This document shows positions 14,627-22,633 of a DNA stretch of 23,875 nt, piece after piece (within the stretch, counting starts at the first letter, position 1; each line of letters opens with the position of its first letter). The position numbers and the translations under genes are program-made. This DNA is from Patescibacteria group bacterium (GTDB lineage: Bacteria; Patescibacteriota; Gracilibacteria; UM-FILTER-43-11): assembly GCA_029260955.1 (NCBI GenBank), contig JAJDCF010000022.1, positions 1 through 23,875 on the forward strand, read 5' to 3'. The notes under the pieces are model-generated. The model saw only the letters and a program-made list of their open reading frames with translations, did not search any database and was not told where the DNA came from.

Positions 14627-15037
14627 TTAGCCAAACAATTCAGCCTTAATCAAACTCGACTTATACCTATGAGGCTCATGTGACTCAAGCCTTACCATTT
14701 TGATATGCGGAAACTGAGTCTTTAGCTCATCCAAATCCACCCGCTGGTCGTAGCCGAAGCCAAGTATATGTGGTTTATGGTCGCGAAGAACCTTAAAAAA
14801 ATCATCTTCATGCCCCAGTATCACGCGATTCGGCAGGCTGGTATCGATGATAGCTTGTTTTCGCTCTTCTTCACTAAAATGAGGGCGCTTACCTTTAATC
14901 TGCTCCACATTCGCATCTCGGGCGATCACAATCAAAAGCTCATCACCTAACTTCTTCAGCTCGTTTAGGTAAAAAAGATGGCCAGGATGAACCGCATCAA
15001 AGGTTCCAAAGCCCATCACTCGCTTTAGCTCAGCCAT
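14627..15037 (-). CDS. HxGH-motif nucleotidyltransferase, RibL (FAD synthetase)/TagD-like
   Basis: 136 residues. The N-terminal GFGTFDAVHPGHLFYL carries the HxGH motif (His17-His20) of the cytidylyltransferase-like superfamily, which binds the nucleotide phosphates. Further features are VIARDANVEQIKGKRP, EEERKQAIID, ILGHEDDFFKVL and ILGFGYDQ. The last two resemble archaeal FAD synthetase RibL, while the length and overall plan also fit glycerol-3-phosphate or ethanolamine-phosphate cytidylyltransferases. The usual C-terminal ISSTxIR signature appears as RYKSSLIKAE. Either a cofactor or an activated-headgroup role is possible; the surface-glycan neighbours favour neither strongly. It starts 2 bp after the TPR gene stop, so the two are coupled. 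Confidence 0.8.
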   Translation of the reverse strand: MAELKRVMGFGTFDAVHPGHLFYLNELKKLGDELLIVIARDANVEQIKGKRPHFSEEERKQAIIDTSLPNRVILGHEDDFFKVLRDHKPHILGFGYDQRVDLDELKTQFPHIKMVRLESHEPHRYKSSLIKAELFG

Positions 15038-15039
15038 AC

Positions 15040-15660
15040 TTATTTTTTAGATCGGATTCCTGTGAATTTGTCCTTAAAGGAGGTAGCAGCCGCAAAGCAA
15101 TCCTTGATTCGCTTGTTATTTGGGTCAAGCTGCATTGCCTTCTTTAAAAGCTCAATAGACTTATCGAACTTCTTCATCTGCATATAGCATATTCCCAGGT
15201 CACAAAGAGTCAGTGCGTTCTCAGGGTTAAGATTCAAAGAGCGCTCCAGAATAACTACGCCTTGTGTTCGCTTATTAGAATTGAATAATGCCCATCCAAG
15301 ACATCTCAAAATCTCAGGATTGTTGGAATGAAGGCTATTAGAACTTTTCAAAAAACCGATCGCCTTAGGCCAGTCTTGCTTCTGAGAATGAATAAAGCCC
15401 AAGATATACTTTGCTGTGTAACTCCTTTCATTTAGCTTAAGAGCGTGCTCACAGGCCTTTTCTGCCTTGTCATAGCTATCAAGACTCACATAGTTGTCGG
15501 CAATCTCTTCCAGCGCTTCCACGCAATTAGGATCGTCAAACAGAAGCTTCTCAGCCTCTAAAATGGACTTCTTATAATCACCACTAAGCTTAAGCTCCTC
15601 AATACTATTGAGTGCTTCAGCAATATGCTGTGGGTAGTCGTCGTCTTTTTGTTTAGCCAT
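15040..15660 (-). CDS. Tetratricopeptide-repeat protein
   Basis: 206 residues, with about four TPR units between residues 50 and 190. The repeats show the TPR pattern (A-E-KACEHALKLN, YILGFIHSQKQDWPKAIGFLK, LGWALF, CDLGICYMQMKKFDKSIELLKKAMQLDPNN). No signal peptide or membrane segment is present, so it is cytoplasmic. TPR domains mediate protein contacts, and the gene just upstream is a TPR-containing glycosyltransferase, so it may assist that enzyme. This is an inference from position only. The basic C-terminal tail ends in SKK. Confidence 0.85.
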   Translation of the reverse strand: MAKQKDDDYPQHIAEALNSIEELKLSGDYKKSILEAEKLLFDDPNCVEALEEIADNYVSLDSYDKAEKACEHALKLNERSYTAKYILGFIHSQKQDWPKAIGFLKSSNSLHSNNPEILRCLGWALFNSNKRTQGVVILERSLNLNPENALTLCDLGICYMQMKKFDKSIELLKKAMQLDPNNKRIKDCFAAATSFKDKFTGIRSKK

Positions 15661-15689
15661 AATAATAATTTAACTCGCTACATTGTACC

Positions 15690-17672
15690 TCAACTTAACA
15701 CATTTTTCAATGAAAAACACTTGCCTACTTCAAGTTTGTACTTATTTCTCATAATTGCTTTAAAGTCATTTTCCAGTTCTCCTTTGAATGGTTTTATTTG
15801 ATCTGGAAATTCTTTCAACAAGGTATTAGTTTTTTCGGCATAAGATATAGCGAAGGTTGGAATGCCCATCAAGGCTCCAAGCAGAAGCATGTGGTATCTT
15901 GACGCAATAAGATAGTCACAAGAATTGACAATTTGAAAGTAGCTATTGAAGTAGTCATTTAAATCCGGCTTGAAAAAAGGTAATTCAATTCCAAATTTCT
16001 TTCTAAAATAGGATAAATACTGCATATCAACCTCTAATCCAGGTATGAATTTAAATTCATATTTATCTTTATTATTTTTGATGAATGATGGAAGATATTT
16101 TTCAATTTGTGAAAGAAGATCATTCGGATCATTTTGAATTGGGGGGCAAAGGCTGATGCCAATAAGCGGCTTTTTGCCTTTTGTTGCCTTTTGTTTTGTG
16201 ATGTCGAGCCCAAAAATAAGATCCGGCACAACTCCGATCTTATTTTCAGAAATGCCGTACTCCACTAGCCTTGCTTTAGAATCTTGATCGCGAACATAAA
16301 TATATTCGCATTTAGCCAAGCCTTTTTTAATGTACTCTTTATTTTTACTCAGTTTAAGTGTATCAATGCCAACGCCTAGCAGCACAACTTTCTTATTTAG
16401 GGCAGATGCCTTGTTTATCAATCCACAGTAGTATTCAACATTCTTGTTTTCTTCTAGGCCTTGATCGTGGAACAAAGTTCCTCCACCTATAATCACTATT
16501 TCTGATTGCTCCATAGCCTGATCGAATAACTTATGCTTATGAGGGACAGATTCAACATTATGCAGTTTTTTTGTAATTTGAGTGTTGTACGAGGCAACTA
16601 TAATCCTGAAATTTGATAGATTTTGGATAATCGATGCAAGCATCAGTTCATCACCTATGTTCAGCTGGCCATAATATCCGCATATTAAAGCAATTGGTTT
16701 TTTTAGTTGCTCGATTTTATGTAATTGATTCTGGGGGTAGTCATGATAAAAAGCAGGGTTGATTGGGAAAGTAGTTTTTGGAAGTGGAATAGTTAACGAT
16801 TTTTTATAAAGGCTCTTAGCTTCATCAATTTTTCTTAAGCGGTAAAGCAAAATATCTGCTTCATAAATTATTGGTTCGGCAAATCGCTCATCTAATTCGT
16901 GTGCTTTTTTATAGCACTCTACTGCCTTATTAAATTCCTGCATCTTTTCATAAGTTTTCCCTAAATACAGATGAATATTATAAATGAAAGATTGCTCTAC
17001 AATACTTTTATCTCCAATCAATTCATTGAATATAGAAAGGGCTTTTTCACTTTCATTCAAATTAAAATAATCCCTACCCAAAAAGAATTTTATATGTGCA
17101 TTATTGGGTTCATTTTTGGAGGCTTTTTCCAGAATGGCGACATTGCGTTCTAAAGTGGGCATGTTTTCACCGGCTTCCTTATGATGAACTATTGATATCT
17201 CAGGGTGTGCCTGAAACCTTCCCTGTAGGCTTTTGGGAATATCCAGATATTCGTGAACAGGCATTATGAATTTTAGGTCAAAACCATTTTTAAATACCCT
17301 TGGCACAAGCTGATCCTTATTTTGCGCGTATTTGTAATTCACATAGAACCCAACCGTACTTTTATCGGCTTGCTGGATTAGCTCTTTTAAACTGTTTTGC
17401 GATGGAAGGCTAAGCTCATCGTCCGCATCCAAATAAATAATCCAATCACCTGAACATTTGCTCAGCGCGAAGTTACGGGCAGCGCTAAAATCATCAATCC
17501 ACTTAAAATCATAAATCTTTTCGGTGTAATTGAGAGCAATTTCTTTGGTTCGATCAGTGGAACCGGTATCTACGATAATTATTTCATCACAAAAAGAGGT
17601 CAGGGATTTGAGAGCTGTTTCAATCTTAGCCTCTTCGTTTTTGGCGATGATAAAGGCGGATATTTTTTCCAC
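15690..17672 (-). CDS. GT2 glycosyltransferase-TPR-polysaccharide pyruvyltransferase fusion
   Basis: 660 residues from GTG 17672. Residues 1-~190 are a family-2 glycosyltransferase: SAFIIAKNEEAKIETALKSL, IIIVDTGSTDRT, FSAARNFAL, and the DXD motif in YLDADDE (Asp82, Asp84). Residues ~195-300 hold TPR helices. From ~327 a pyruvyltransferase (CsaB/WcaK-type) domain follows: ALICGYYGQLNIGDELML, VIIGGGTLFHDQG, VVLLGVGIDTL, YVRDQDSKARL, and SRYHMLLLGALMGIPTFAISY. Such enzymes add ketal pyruvate to wall or surface polysaccharides, and in CsaB systems the pyruvate anchors SLH-domain S-layer proteins. The fusion suggests one protein both adds a sugar and modifies glycan. The start codon overlaps the stop of the cysteine-rich lipoprotein gene by one base. 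Confidence 0.9.
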   Translation of the reverse strand: MEKISAFIIAKNEEAKIETALKSLTSFCDEIIIVDTGSTDRTKEIALNYTEKIYDFKWIDDFSAARNFALSKCSGDWIIYLDADDELSLPSQNSLKELIQQADKSTVGFYVNYKYAQNKDQLVPRVFKNGFDLKFIMPVHEYLDIPKSLQGRFQAHPEISIVHHKEAGENMPTLERNVAILEKASKNEPNNAHIKFFLGRDYFNLNESEKALSIFNELIGDKSIVEQSFIYNIHLYLGKTYEKMQEFNKAVECYKKAHELDERFAEPIIYEADILLYRLRKIDEAKSLYKKSLTIPLPKTTFPINPAFYHDYPQNQLHKIEQLKKPIALICGYYGQLNIGDELMLASIIQNLSNFRIIVASYNTQITKKLHNVESVPHKHKLFDQAMEQSEIVIIGGGTLFHDQGLEENKNVEYYCGLINKASALNKKVVLLGVGIDTLKLSKNKEYIKKGLAKCEYIYVRDQDSKARLVEYGISENKIGVVPDLIFGLDITKQKATKGKKPLIGISLCPPIQNDPNDLLSQIEKYLPSFIKNNKDKYEFKFIPGLEVDMQYLSYFRKKFGIELPFFKPDLNDYFNSYFQIVNSCDYLIASRYHMLLLGALMGIPTFAISYAEKTNTLLKEFPDQIKPFKGELENDFKAIMRNKYKLEVGKCFSLKNVLS

Positions 17673-18712
17673 TATTGATCACAAGACTTAATTGGATCGC
17701 AGCTTGCTGTATAATCACTGTAGCTTACCCAGGACCCCCATTTACCACAGTCAACATCAACTGTTGATGTAGTTACCACAGGTATTTCACCCTCTTCGCA
17801 TTCTCGAGTCGGCAGACAGGCAACATTCACAAGTGGCGCTCTCCAAACAAATTCGTCAATGGATTCATCATATTCTTCCTGGCACCCGGCATCAGCAAGT
17901 TGATACCCCTCCAAACCATTTTGGTACAACATATCAACTGTTTTATATAGATCCTCAAGGCAGACTTCCTTGTCATAATAACTGTAGCCACCTACATTTT
18001 CTTCACAGCTAATGGGTGACTCACCCTCTTTACAGCGAGGCAGCGGGTCACAATAAGGAATTGTGTCCTCGCATGTTTCAATTAAATCGCAAGAATAATA
18101 TGAATCTCCTTCCGGGGTTTCACCTGGCTCACAATCGGGAGTAATATCATAAATAGTCGGATAATCAACATCGTTGTTATATGCATAGTTTATAAGGAAT
18201 GCATCTACAGATGATCTTGGAAAATTCGCTAAATAGGGATAGCGTCCCGCTGAACCCTTTTCTGCAGATTGAATTGGGTCACACATGGTCGCGTTTTCAC
18301 AAACGGGTGGCTCGCATCCATCATCTTGTGGGTTTTCTCCCTCTTCACAAAAGTCACGTTTAACAGGCTCACAAACCTTGAACTGTTCGCCTGTAACTGG
18401 GTCTATTCTGCGCCATCTGCCACTTTGGTCATAAAAGGATGGTTCTTCCGTATCAGGTACGCCAATCGTAGGAATTGGACAGTCCGGTATTGGGCTGCAT
18501 GCAGGTACAGGTTCTGTTGGAGTGCCTGCTTGCACGATATCGTATGTTGTAACTTCACTGCCACATCCAGTTGTTCCAGCTGTGACTAACGCCGCCAAAA
18601 GAGCAGCTCTGGATACTGTTGAATAGGCAGCCCTAGAAGTCGGTAATAAAATTCTTGCTTCTCTGGAGCTTGTCTGTTCAGGTGCAGTGCGGCCACGTTC
18701 AAATGAAGGCAT
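17672..18712 (-). CDS. Cysteine-rich repeat lipoprotein of unknown function
   Basis: 346 residues. A long basic n-region (about 35 residues) precedes a hydrophobic stretch (AALLAALVTAG) and the lipobox-like TTGC at Cys50, so surface lipid anchoring is likely. After that residue the chain has 20 cysteines, an even number suited to disulfides. A short motif C-[EK]-[EP]-G-E-x-P occurs four times (Cys122, 194, 227, 305), and CDP[IL] three times (144, 221, 338). Tyr/Asp/Glu are abundant. I do not recognise a family. It is the first gene of the run, after a consensus promoter at 18737-18765, and its stop overlaps the start of the pyruvyltransferase fusion. A surface, adhesion or S-layer-like role is speculative. 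Confidence 0.72.
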   Translation of the reverse strand: MPSFERGRTAPEQTSSREARILLPTSRAAYSTVSRAALLAALVTAGTTGCGSEVTTYDIVQAGTPTEPVPACSPIPDCPIPTIGVPDTEEPSFYDQSGRWRRIDPVTGEQFKVCEPVKRDFCEEGENPQDDGCEPPVCENATMCDPIQSAEKGSAGRYPYLANFPRSSVDAFLINYAYNNDVDYPTIYDITPDCEPGETPEGDSYYSCDLIETCEDTIPYCDPLPRCKEGESPISCEENVGGYSYYDKEVCLEDLYKTVDMLYQNGLEGYQLADAGCQEEYDESIDEFVWRAPLVNVACLPTRECEEGEIPVVTTSTVDVDCGKWGSWVSYSDYTASCDPIKSCDQ

Positions 18713-18736
18713 AATTGATATGTGTTAAAGGTACGA

Positions 18737-18765
18737 ATTGTACAAATAATAACTTATCTTGTCAA
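18737..18765 (-). promoter_or_regulatory. Sigma-70-type promoter of the cysteine-rich lipoprotein run
   Basis: On the minus strand TTGACA (18765-18760), a 17 bp spacer and TACAAT (18742-18737). Transcription should begin near 18730, giving a leader of about 18 nt to ATG 18712 with no Shine-Dalgarno. Confidence 0.75.
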
Positions 18766-18795
18766 ATAACTACAAAAAAGCATATTTTAAATAAG

Positions 18796-18895
18796 ATGAG
18801 CGACGCATTTTTGCGAGCGCGCGAAACAAGACCTGAGGGGACATGTGCCCTGAAGGAAGCTTGTGAAGCTTAGCGAAGAAAATGAGGAGCGAAAA
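18796..18895. repeat. Hairpin-rich intergenic element, related to the one at 1193-1290
   Basis: CGCATTTTTGCG (18804-18815) forms a hairpin. It is followed by AGGGGACATGTGCCCT (18836-18851) and, after five bases, by AAGCTTGTGAAGCTT (18857-18871), and then by purine-rich GAGGAGCGAAAA. The order of GGGAC-containing hairpin, AGCTT-stem hairpin and AGCGA purine tract repeats the arrangement before tRNA-Gly. No gene is evident. Confidence 0.4.
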
Positions 18896-18933
18896 CAGAT
18901 ATTTTGGAGGTACTGGAACCTTTATTAAAGGTT

Positions 18934-19734
18934 TCAGAGAAAAGCGTTATTCGCCGCAATCAAACCCTCCGCCTTACCTGTATCAAAACGCTCTCCCTCA
19001 ATATGGTAAGCCCAAATCCCTTCATTCTCACTCAACTTAGTAAAGCCATCGACTAAACGAAGTTCATCACCTTTGCTTGCAGATCCTTGGCGAATGGCCT
19101 CAAAAATGCTGGCGGGGCATACAAACTTTCCAATGATCCCAAAATCACTCGGTGCTTCATGTGGTTCTGGCTTTTCAATCAGATGCTCCACCCTATAAAG
19201 TCGGCCACTTGCTTCGCTGGGACTTATCACGCCATATGACGAAATATGCTCCATTGGCACCTTCTCAACAGCCATCATCACCTCGCCTGTGAATCGGTCT
19301 ATCAGTTGCTGCAGAGCGGGTACATCATGCTTCACAATATCATCTCCAAAAAGCACGGCAAATGGCTCTCCGCCAACCGCTTCTTCGGCCTGTAATATCG
19401 CATGTCCATCTCCAAGCGGGTCATTTTGGTACACATAACTGAATTTGGCCATTCCATGAATGGGGCTGATCTTCTCAGCAATATCATGCTTTCCACGCTC
19501 CTTTAAAATACCTTCCAATTCGGGGTGGTGAGAAAAATGATGGCGTATAAGCTCTTTATCGGGAGAAATTACAAAAATAATCTCCTCGATGCCACTTTTC
19601 ACAGCTTCCTCCACTAAATACTGAATAACCGGCTTATCGACAATCGGCAAAAGTTCCTTAGGCACCACCTTGGTCGCCGGCATAAACCGCGTTCCCATTC
19701 CTGCCACCGGCAATACTGCTTTTCGTATCTTCAT
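18934..19734 (-). CDS. galU: UTP-glucose-1-phosphate uridylyltransferase
   Basis: 266 residues from ATG 19734; an in-frame TTG at 19761 is less likely, because the family begins at KIRKAVLPVAG. The nucleotide-binding loop AGMGTRFMPATKVVPKELLPIVDKP, YLVEEA, FGDDIV, EKVPMEHISSYGVI, VEHLIEKPEP and the C-terminal FDTGKAEG all match GalU. It makes UDP-glucose from UTP and glucose-1-phosphate, the donor for surface glycans, so it would supply glycosyltransferases such as the one nearby. It ends with TGA at 18934-18936. It lies 76 bp after hsp20 on the same strand. Confidence 0.95.
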   Translation of the reverse strand: MKIRKAVLPVAGMGTRFMPATKVVPKELLPIVDKPVIQYLVEEAVKSGIEEIIFVISPDKELIRHHFSHHPELEGILKERGKHDIAEKISPIHGMAKFSYVYQNDPLGDGHAILQAEEAVGGEPFAVLFGDDIVKHDVPALQQLIDRFTGEVMMAVEKVPMEHISSYGVISPSEASGRLYRVEHLIEKPEPHEAPSDFGIIGKFVCPASIFEAIRQGSASKGDELRLVDGFTKLSENEGIWAYHIEGERFDTGKAEGLIAANNAFL

Positions 19735-19810
19735 ATTAGGACTATAAATGCTCAATGCCAATCTATAGCATGAAGCAGTGCCTCATTGTAGCTTAAACGA
19801 CAAAAGATTC

Positions 19811-20248
19811 CTATTTAGATTTAATCCTTACGATGCGCATCCGAATGCTTGGCTTTTTTGGTATTCGAATATACAGAATGTGGTTTTTTTCCGTGGCCTC
19901 AATCTGATTGGTGTCAACATGAAGCGGCAAAATAATACTGCGGGAAAAATCGCCCCAAAAACATTCCTGGGCGTAATAATCAACGCCTTTTAGTTTGGAT
20001 ACCTCTTCATCGATCTCTCGCTGACCCTTAATCGTCAGAACATCGTTATTGATGACCACTTCAACCTCATCAATATTCACTCCAGCCATAGGCACCACAA
20101 TACGAATCTCATCCTTATTTTCAAGAACATCAACAGGTGCTTGCCCAAAGCTATCAGGTGAACTTATATCTACCTCTTCAACAGGCTCTTTAGCAGCAAT
20201 CTTGATTGTTCTCGCCGCAGTGATTTTGGTCGCAAACGGAGTCTTCAT
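19811..20248 (-). CDS. Hsp20/alpha-crystallin small heat-shock protein
   Basis: 145 residues. A variable N-terminus of about 35 residues is followed by the alpha-crystallin domain: APVDVLENKDEIRIVVPMAGV, VEVVINNDVLTIKGQR, ECFWGDFSRSIILP, and IEATEKNHILYIRIPK. The C-terminal IRMRIVRI may provide the IxI-type motif that docks subunits. Such proteins are ATP-independent holdases that bind unfolding proteins. No CIRCE or other heat-shock operator was recognised upstream; the upstream region is filled by the structured repeat pair. Confidence 0.92.
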   Translation of the reverse strand: MKTPFATKITAARTIKIAAKEPVEEVDISSPDSFGQAPVDVLENKDEIRIVVPMAGVNIDEVEVVINNDVLTIKGQREIDEEVSKLKGVDYYAQECFWGDFSRSIILPLHVDTNQIEATEKNHILYIRIPKKPSIRMRIVRIKSK

Positions 20249-20299
20249 ACGATGGTAATTCTAAACTATTATTACTTTTTAATAAACCTTTTTCTCTTT

Positions 20300-20662
20300 G
20301 CCACTTTTTAAAAAGTGGCGTAAAACACTGGGGTTCTTTGAAGCAACCCATCTCTTCACCTTAGCCCATCATCTTCTGCTCAAAGTTACCCCAGACCCCA
20401 AAGACCTTTTCCCACCAACTCACTTCCTTTTGGTGCTGCCATAGCGCCAAAACGCTTAACTTAAAAGGGTTAAGCTTTCGTAGCTACCGCTGGTTATACA
20501 CTAGATAGCATCAATCAGGTAAAGGTAAATAAGCTGATGGTAAGTGCACCTTGGGGAGTCTGAGGGGTTTGCGTCCCGGCCACAAGATGATATAAGGCAT
20601 GAAGTTGAATTTGGGTTCGCAAACCCTTCAGGCCTTTTGCGTACTTTTGGGCACAAAAGTGC
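20300..20662. repeat. Composite inverted pair of structured repeats (hsp20-ftsH intergenic)
   Basis: This gene-free stretch contains two inverted copies of one element. Copy 1 (20328-20394, minus orientation) and copy 2 (20560-20631, plus) each have long terminal arms that pair with themselves (CTGGGGTTCTTTGA with TCAAAGTTACCCCAG; CTGAGGGGTTTGCG with CGCAAACCCTTCAG) around a loop of about 40-45 nt. The loops share AAGATGAT and a following TAAGG...GAAG...GGGTT pattern. Outside each copy, 8-9 nt away, lies a short hairpin (20300-20319; 20641-20662) and then an A-rich tail. The centre holds further hairpins (20430-20450 and 20454-20474). It could be a REP/MITE-like repeat or a non-coding RNA; no open reading frame with coding character is seen. 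Confidence 0.65.
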
Positions 20663-20740
20663 AGATAAAACTAAGACATCTTAAAAAGTCATACCGCTGC
20701 GCTTGTAGCGAGGAAGGAATCTCCACCAACAAAATAGGCC

Positions 20741-22630
20741 CTAAGCCTTCTTACTCCTAGCAGCCGGTTTATTCTTCTTAAAGAAGGCATCAAATTCCTT
20801 CTTAGTAAGCACTTCCTTTTTAAGAAGTTCCTCAGCAATCTTCTCAAGTAGAGCCTTGTTTGCAGTAAGTATCTTATTTGTTCGATCCTGAGCTTCATGA
20901 ACGATCTTAGAAACTGCCTGATCAATCTTGCTGGCAACTGCTTCACTATAATTAGGTTTAGAGCCAAGCTCTGCCCCCATAAAGCTAGAGCCGCCCTGCT
21001 CACCATAAATAACAGGACCCAGCTCGCTCATTCCATAATCCATAACCATATGCCTTGCAATAGCGGTTGCTCTTTTAAGATCACTGCTGGCACCTGTGGT
21101 TACCTCTCCAAAAAACATTTTTTCAGCGGCATGTCCGCCAATCAGTGAGCACATTTCGTCTTTGAATTTTGAAACAGATTTCAGGTGCTTATCTTCCTCG
21201 GGCAGGAACCATGTCACACCCAGAGCCATGCCACGTGGAATAATAGATACCTTTTCAACAGGATCACAATTAGGCAGAAGCTTGCCAACCAAAGCATGTC
21301 CCACTTCGTGATAAGCAGTAATCTTCTTCTCCTCTTCGCTAAGGCGACGGCTTTTTCTTTCGGGGCCAAGGCCAACTTTTTCGATGGAATTATCAACGTC
21401 CTCAGCCTTGATCTTCTGACGATTATGCTTGGCGGCCAAAATAGCAGCCTCATTTAAAAGGTTTTCCAAATCAGCACCAGAAAAGCCCGGTGTTTTCTGG
21501 GCTATTTTTTTAAAATTGACACTCTTGTCCATCGGCTTATTTCGAACATGAACCTTCAGAATTTCTTCACGCTCAATAAGATTCGGCATATCGATGATTA
21601 CGCGTCGATCAAAACGGCCAGGGCGCATTAACGCCGCATCCAGTACGTCAGGGCGGTTAGTGGCGGCCACTACGATTACATTAGTATCTTTCTCAAAACC
21701 ATCCATTTCGGTCAAAATCTGGTTCAAAGTCTGTTCACGTTCATCGTGTCCGCCGCCCATACCAAAGCCACGCTGCCTCCCTACAGCATCAATTTCATCG
21801 ATGAAAATAATGCAGGGAGCGTTGTGCTTTGCTTTTTGGAACAAGTCACGAACACGGCTGGCACCGACCCCTACAAACATCTCTACAAACTCAGAACCTG
21901 AAATACTGAAGAAGGGAACATTGGCCTCACCAGCTACCGCGCGAGCCAAAAGCGTTTTCCCGGTTCCAGGCGCACCAACAAGCATCACACCGCGTGGGAT
22001 TTTAGCGCCGATCTTGGTGTATTTTTTAGGATGCTTCAAAAAATCGACCACCTCAACGAGTTCTTCTTTGGCCTCATCCATACCAGCTACATCCTTAAAA
22101 GTTGTCTTATTTTTGCCGTTCTTCGAATAAACTCGGGCTTTGGATTTTCCAAAAGAAAAGGCATTATTAGCTCCTTTACCCAGCTGTTTAGCCATAAAAA
22201 TAATCAGGGCAATAAACAATATAACCGGTAACCAGTTACTGAGTATGCTCATCCAAAAAGCTGCTTGCTCAGTGCTTACCACCGTCACGGGTGTGCGATT
22301 CTCGGGGTCATTCAGGCCAAGCTCGGTAATACTTTCTCCTTCTGGGCGAAAGGCCAATAGGGTTTCATTGTTCTTGGTGACCGCATAGACTCGACCATTC
22401 TTTACTTCGACCGATGAATAAGCACCATCTTGATATTCTCGCACCATTTCACTGATGGGAATCTCCTTTTCGGTGGTTGTAGTGCCCGGCTGACCACCCG
22501 GATTGAAAACATAGTAAGAAACGGTCAAAATCAGCGCAAAAATCAGCACATACATAAAGGAATTCCCATTGTTCTTGGGTTGTGGGTACTTTGGCGGTCT
22601 TGGCCCCTGTGGACCTTGATTATGATTCAT
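20741..22630 (-). CDS. ftsH: ATP-dependent zinc metalloprotease FtsH
   Basis: 629 residues. TM1 (about 25-44) and TM2 (about 110-133) bracket a periplasmic domain of some 65 residues. The AAA+ module follows, with Walker A GAPGTGKT (219-226), Walker B IIFIDEID, the pore loop FVGVGASRVRD and SRH region NRPDVLDAALMRPGRFDRR. The M41 protease domain has the zinc motif HEVGH (441-445), a variant of HEAGH. FtsH degrades membrane and short-lived cytosolic proteins. The protein ends in a basic KKNKPAARSKKA tail. It starts 3 bp after the serS stop, so the two are co-transcribed. Confidence 0.98.
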   Translation of the reverse strand: MNHNQGPQGPRPPKYPQPKNNGNSFMYVLIFALILTVSYYVFNPGGQPGTTTTEKEIPISEMVREYQDGAYSSVEVKNGRVYAVTKNNETLLAFRPEGESITELGLNDPENRTPVTVVSTEQAAFWMSILSNWLPVILFIALIIFMAKQLGKGANNAFSFGKSKARVYSKNGKNKTTFKDVAGMDEAKEELVEVVDFLKHPKKYTKIGAKIPRGVMLVGAPGTGKTLLARAVAGEANVPFFSISGSEFVEMFVGVGASRVRDLFQKAKHNAPCIIFIDEIDAVGRQRGFGMGGGHDEREQTLNQILTEMDGFEKDTNVIVVAATNRPDVLDAALMRPGRFDRRVIIDMPNLIEREEILKVHVRNKPMDKSVNFKKIAQKTPGFSGADLENLLNEAAILAAKHNRQKIKAEDVDNSIEKVGLGPERKSRRLSEEEKKITAYHEVGHALVGKLLPNCDPVEKVSIIPRGMALGVTWFLPEEDKHLKSVSKFKDEMCSLIGGHAAEKMFFGEVTTGASSDLKRATAIARHMVMDYGMSELGPVIYGEQGGSSFMGAELGSKPNYSEAVASKIDQAVSKIVHEAQDRTNKILTANKALLEKIAEELLKKEVLTKKEFDAFFKKNKPAARSKKA

Positions 22631-22633
22631 AAT

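Noticed and set aside
18917..18935. Intrinsic terminator after galU
   Set aside because: GAACCTTTATTAAAGGTTTC forms a hairpin over the stop codon, but no T tract follows on the minus strand.
20454..20474. Terminator in the hsp20-ftsH intergenic region
   Set aside because: GCTTAAC/GTTAAGC forms a stem but the loop is large and no T run follows on either strand; kept only as part of the structured repeat region.
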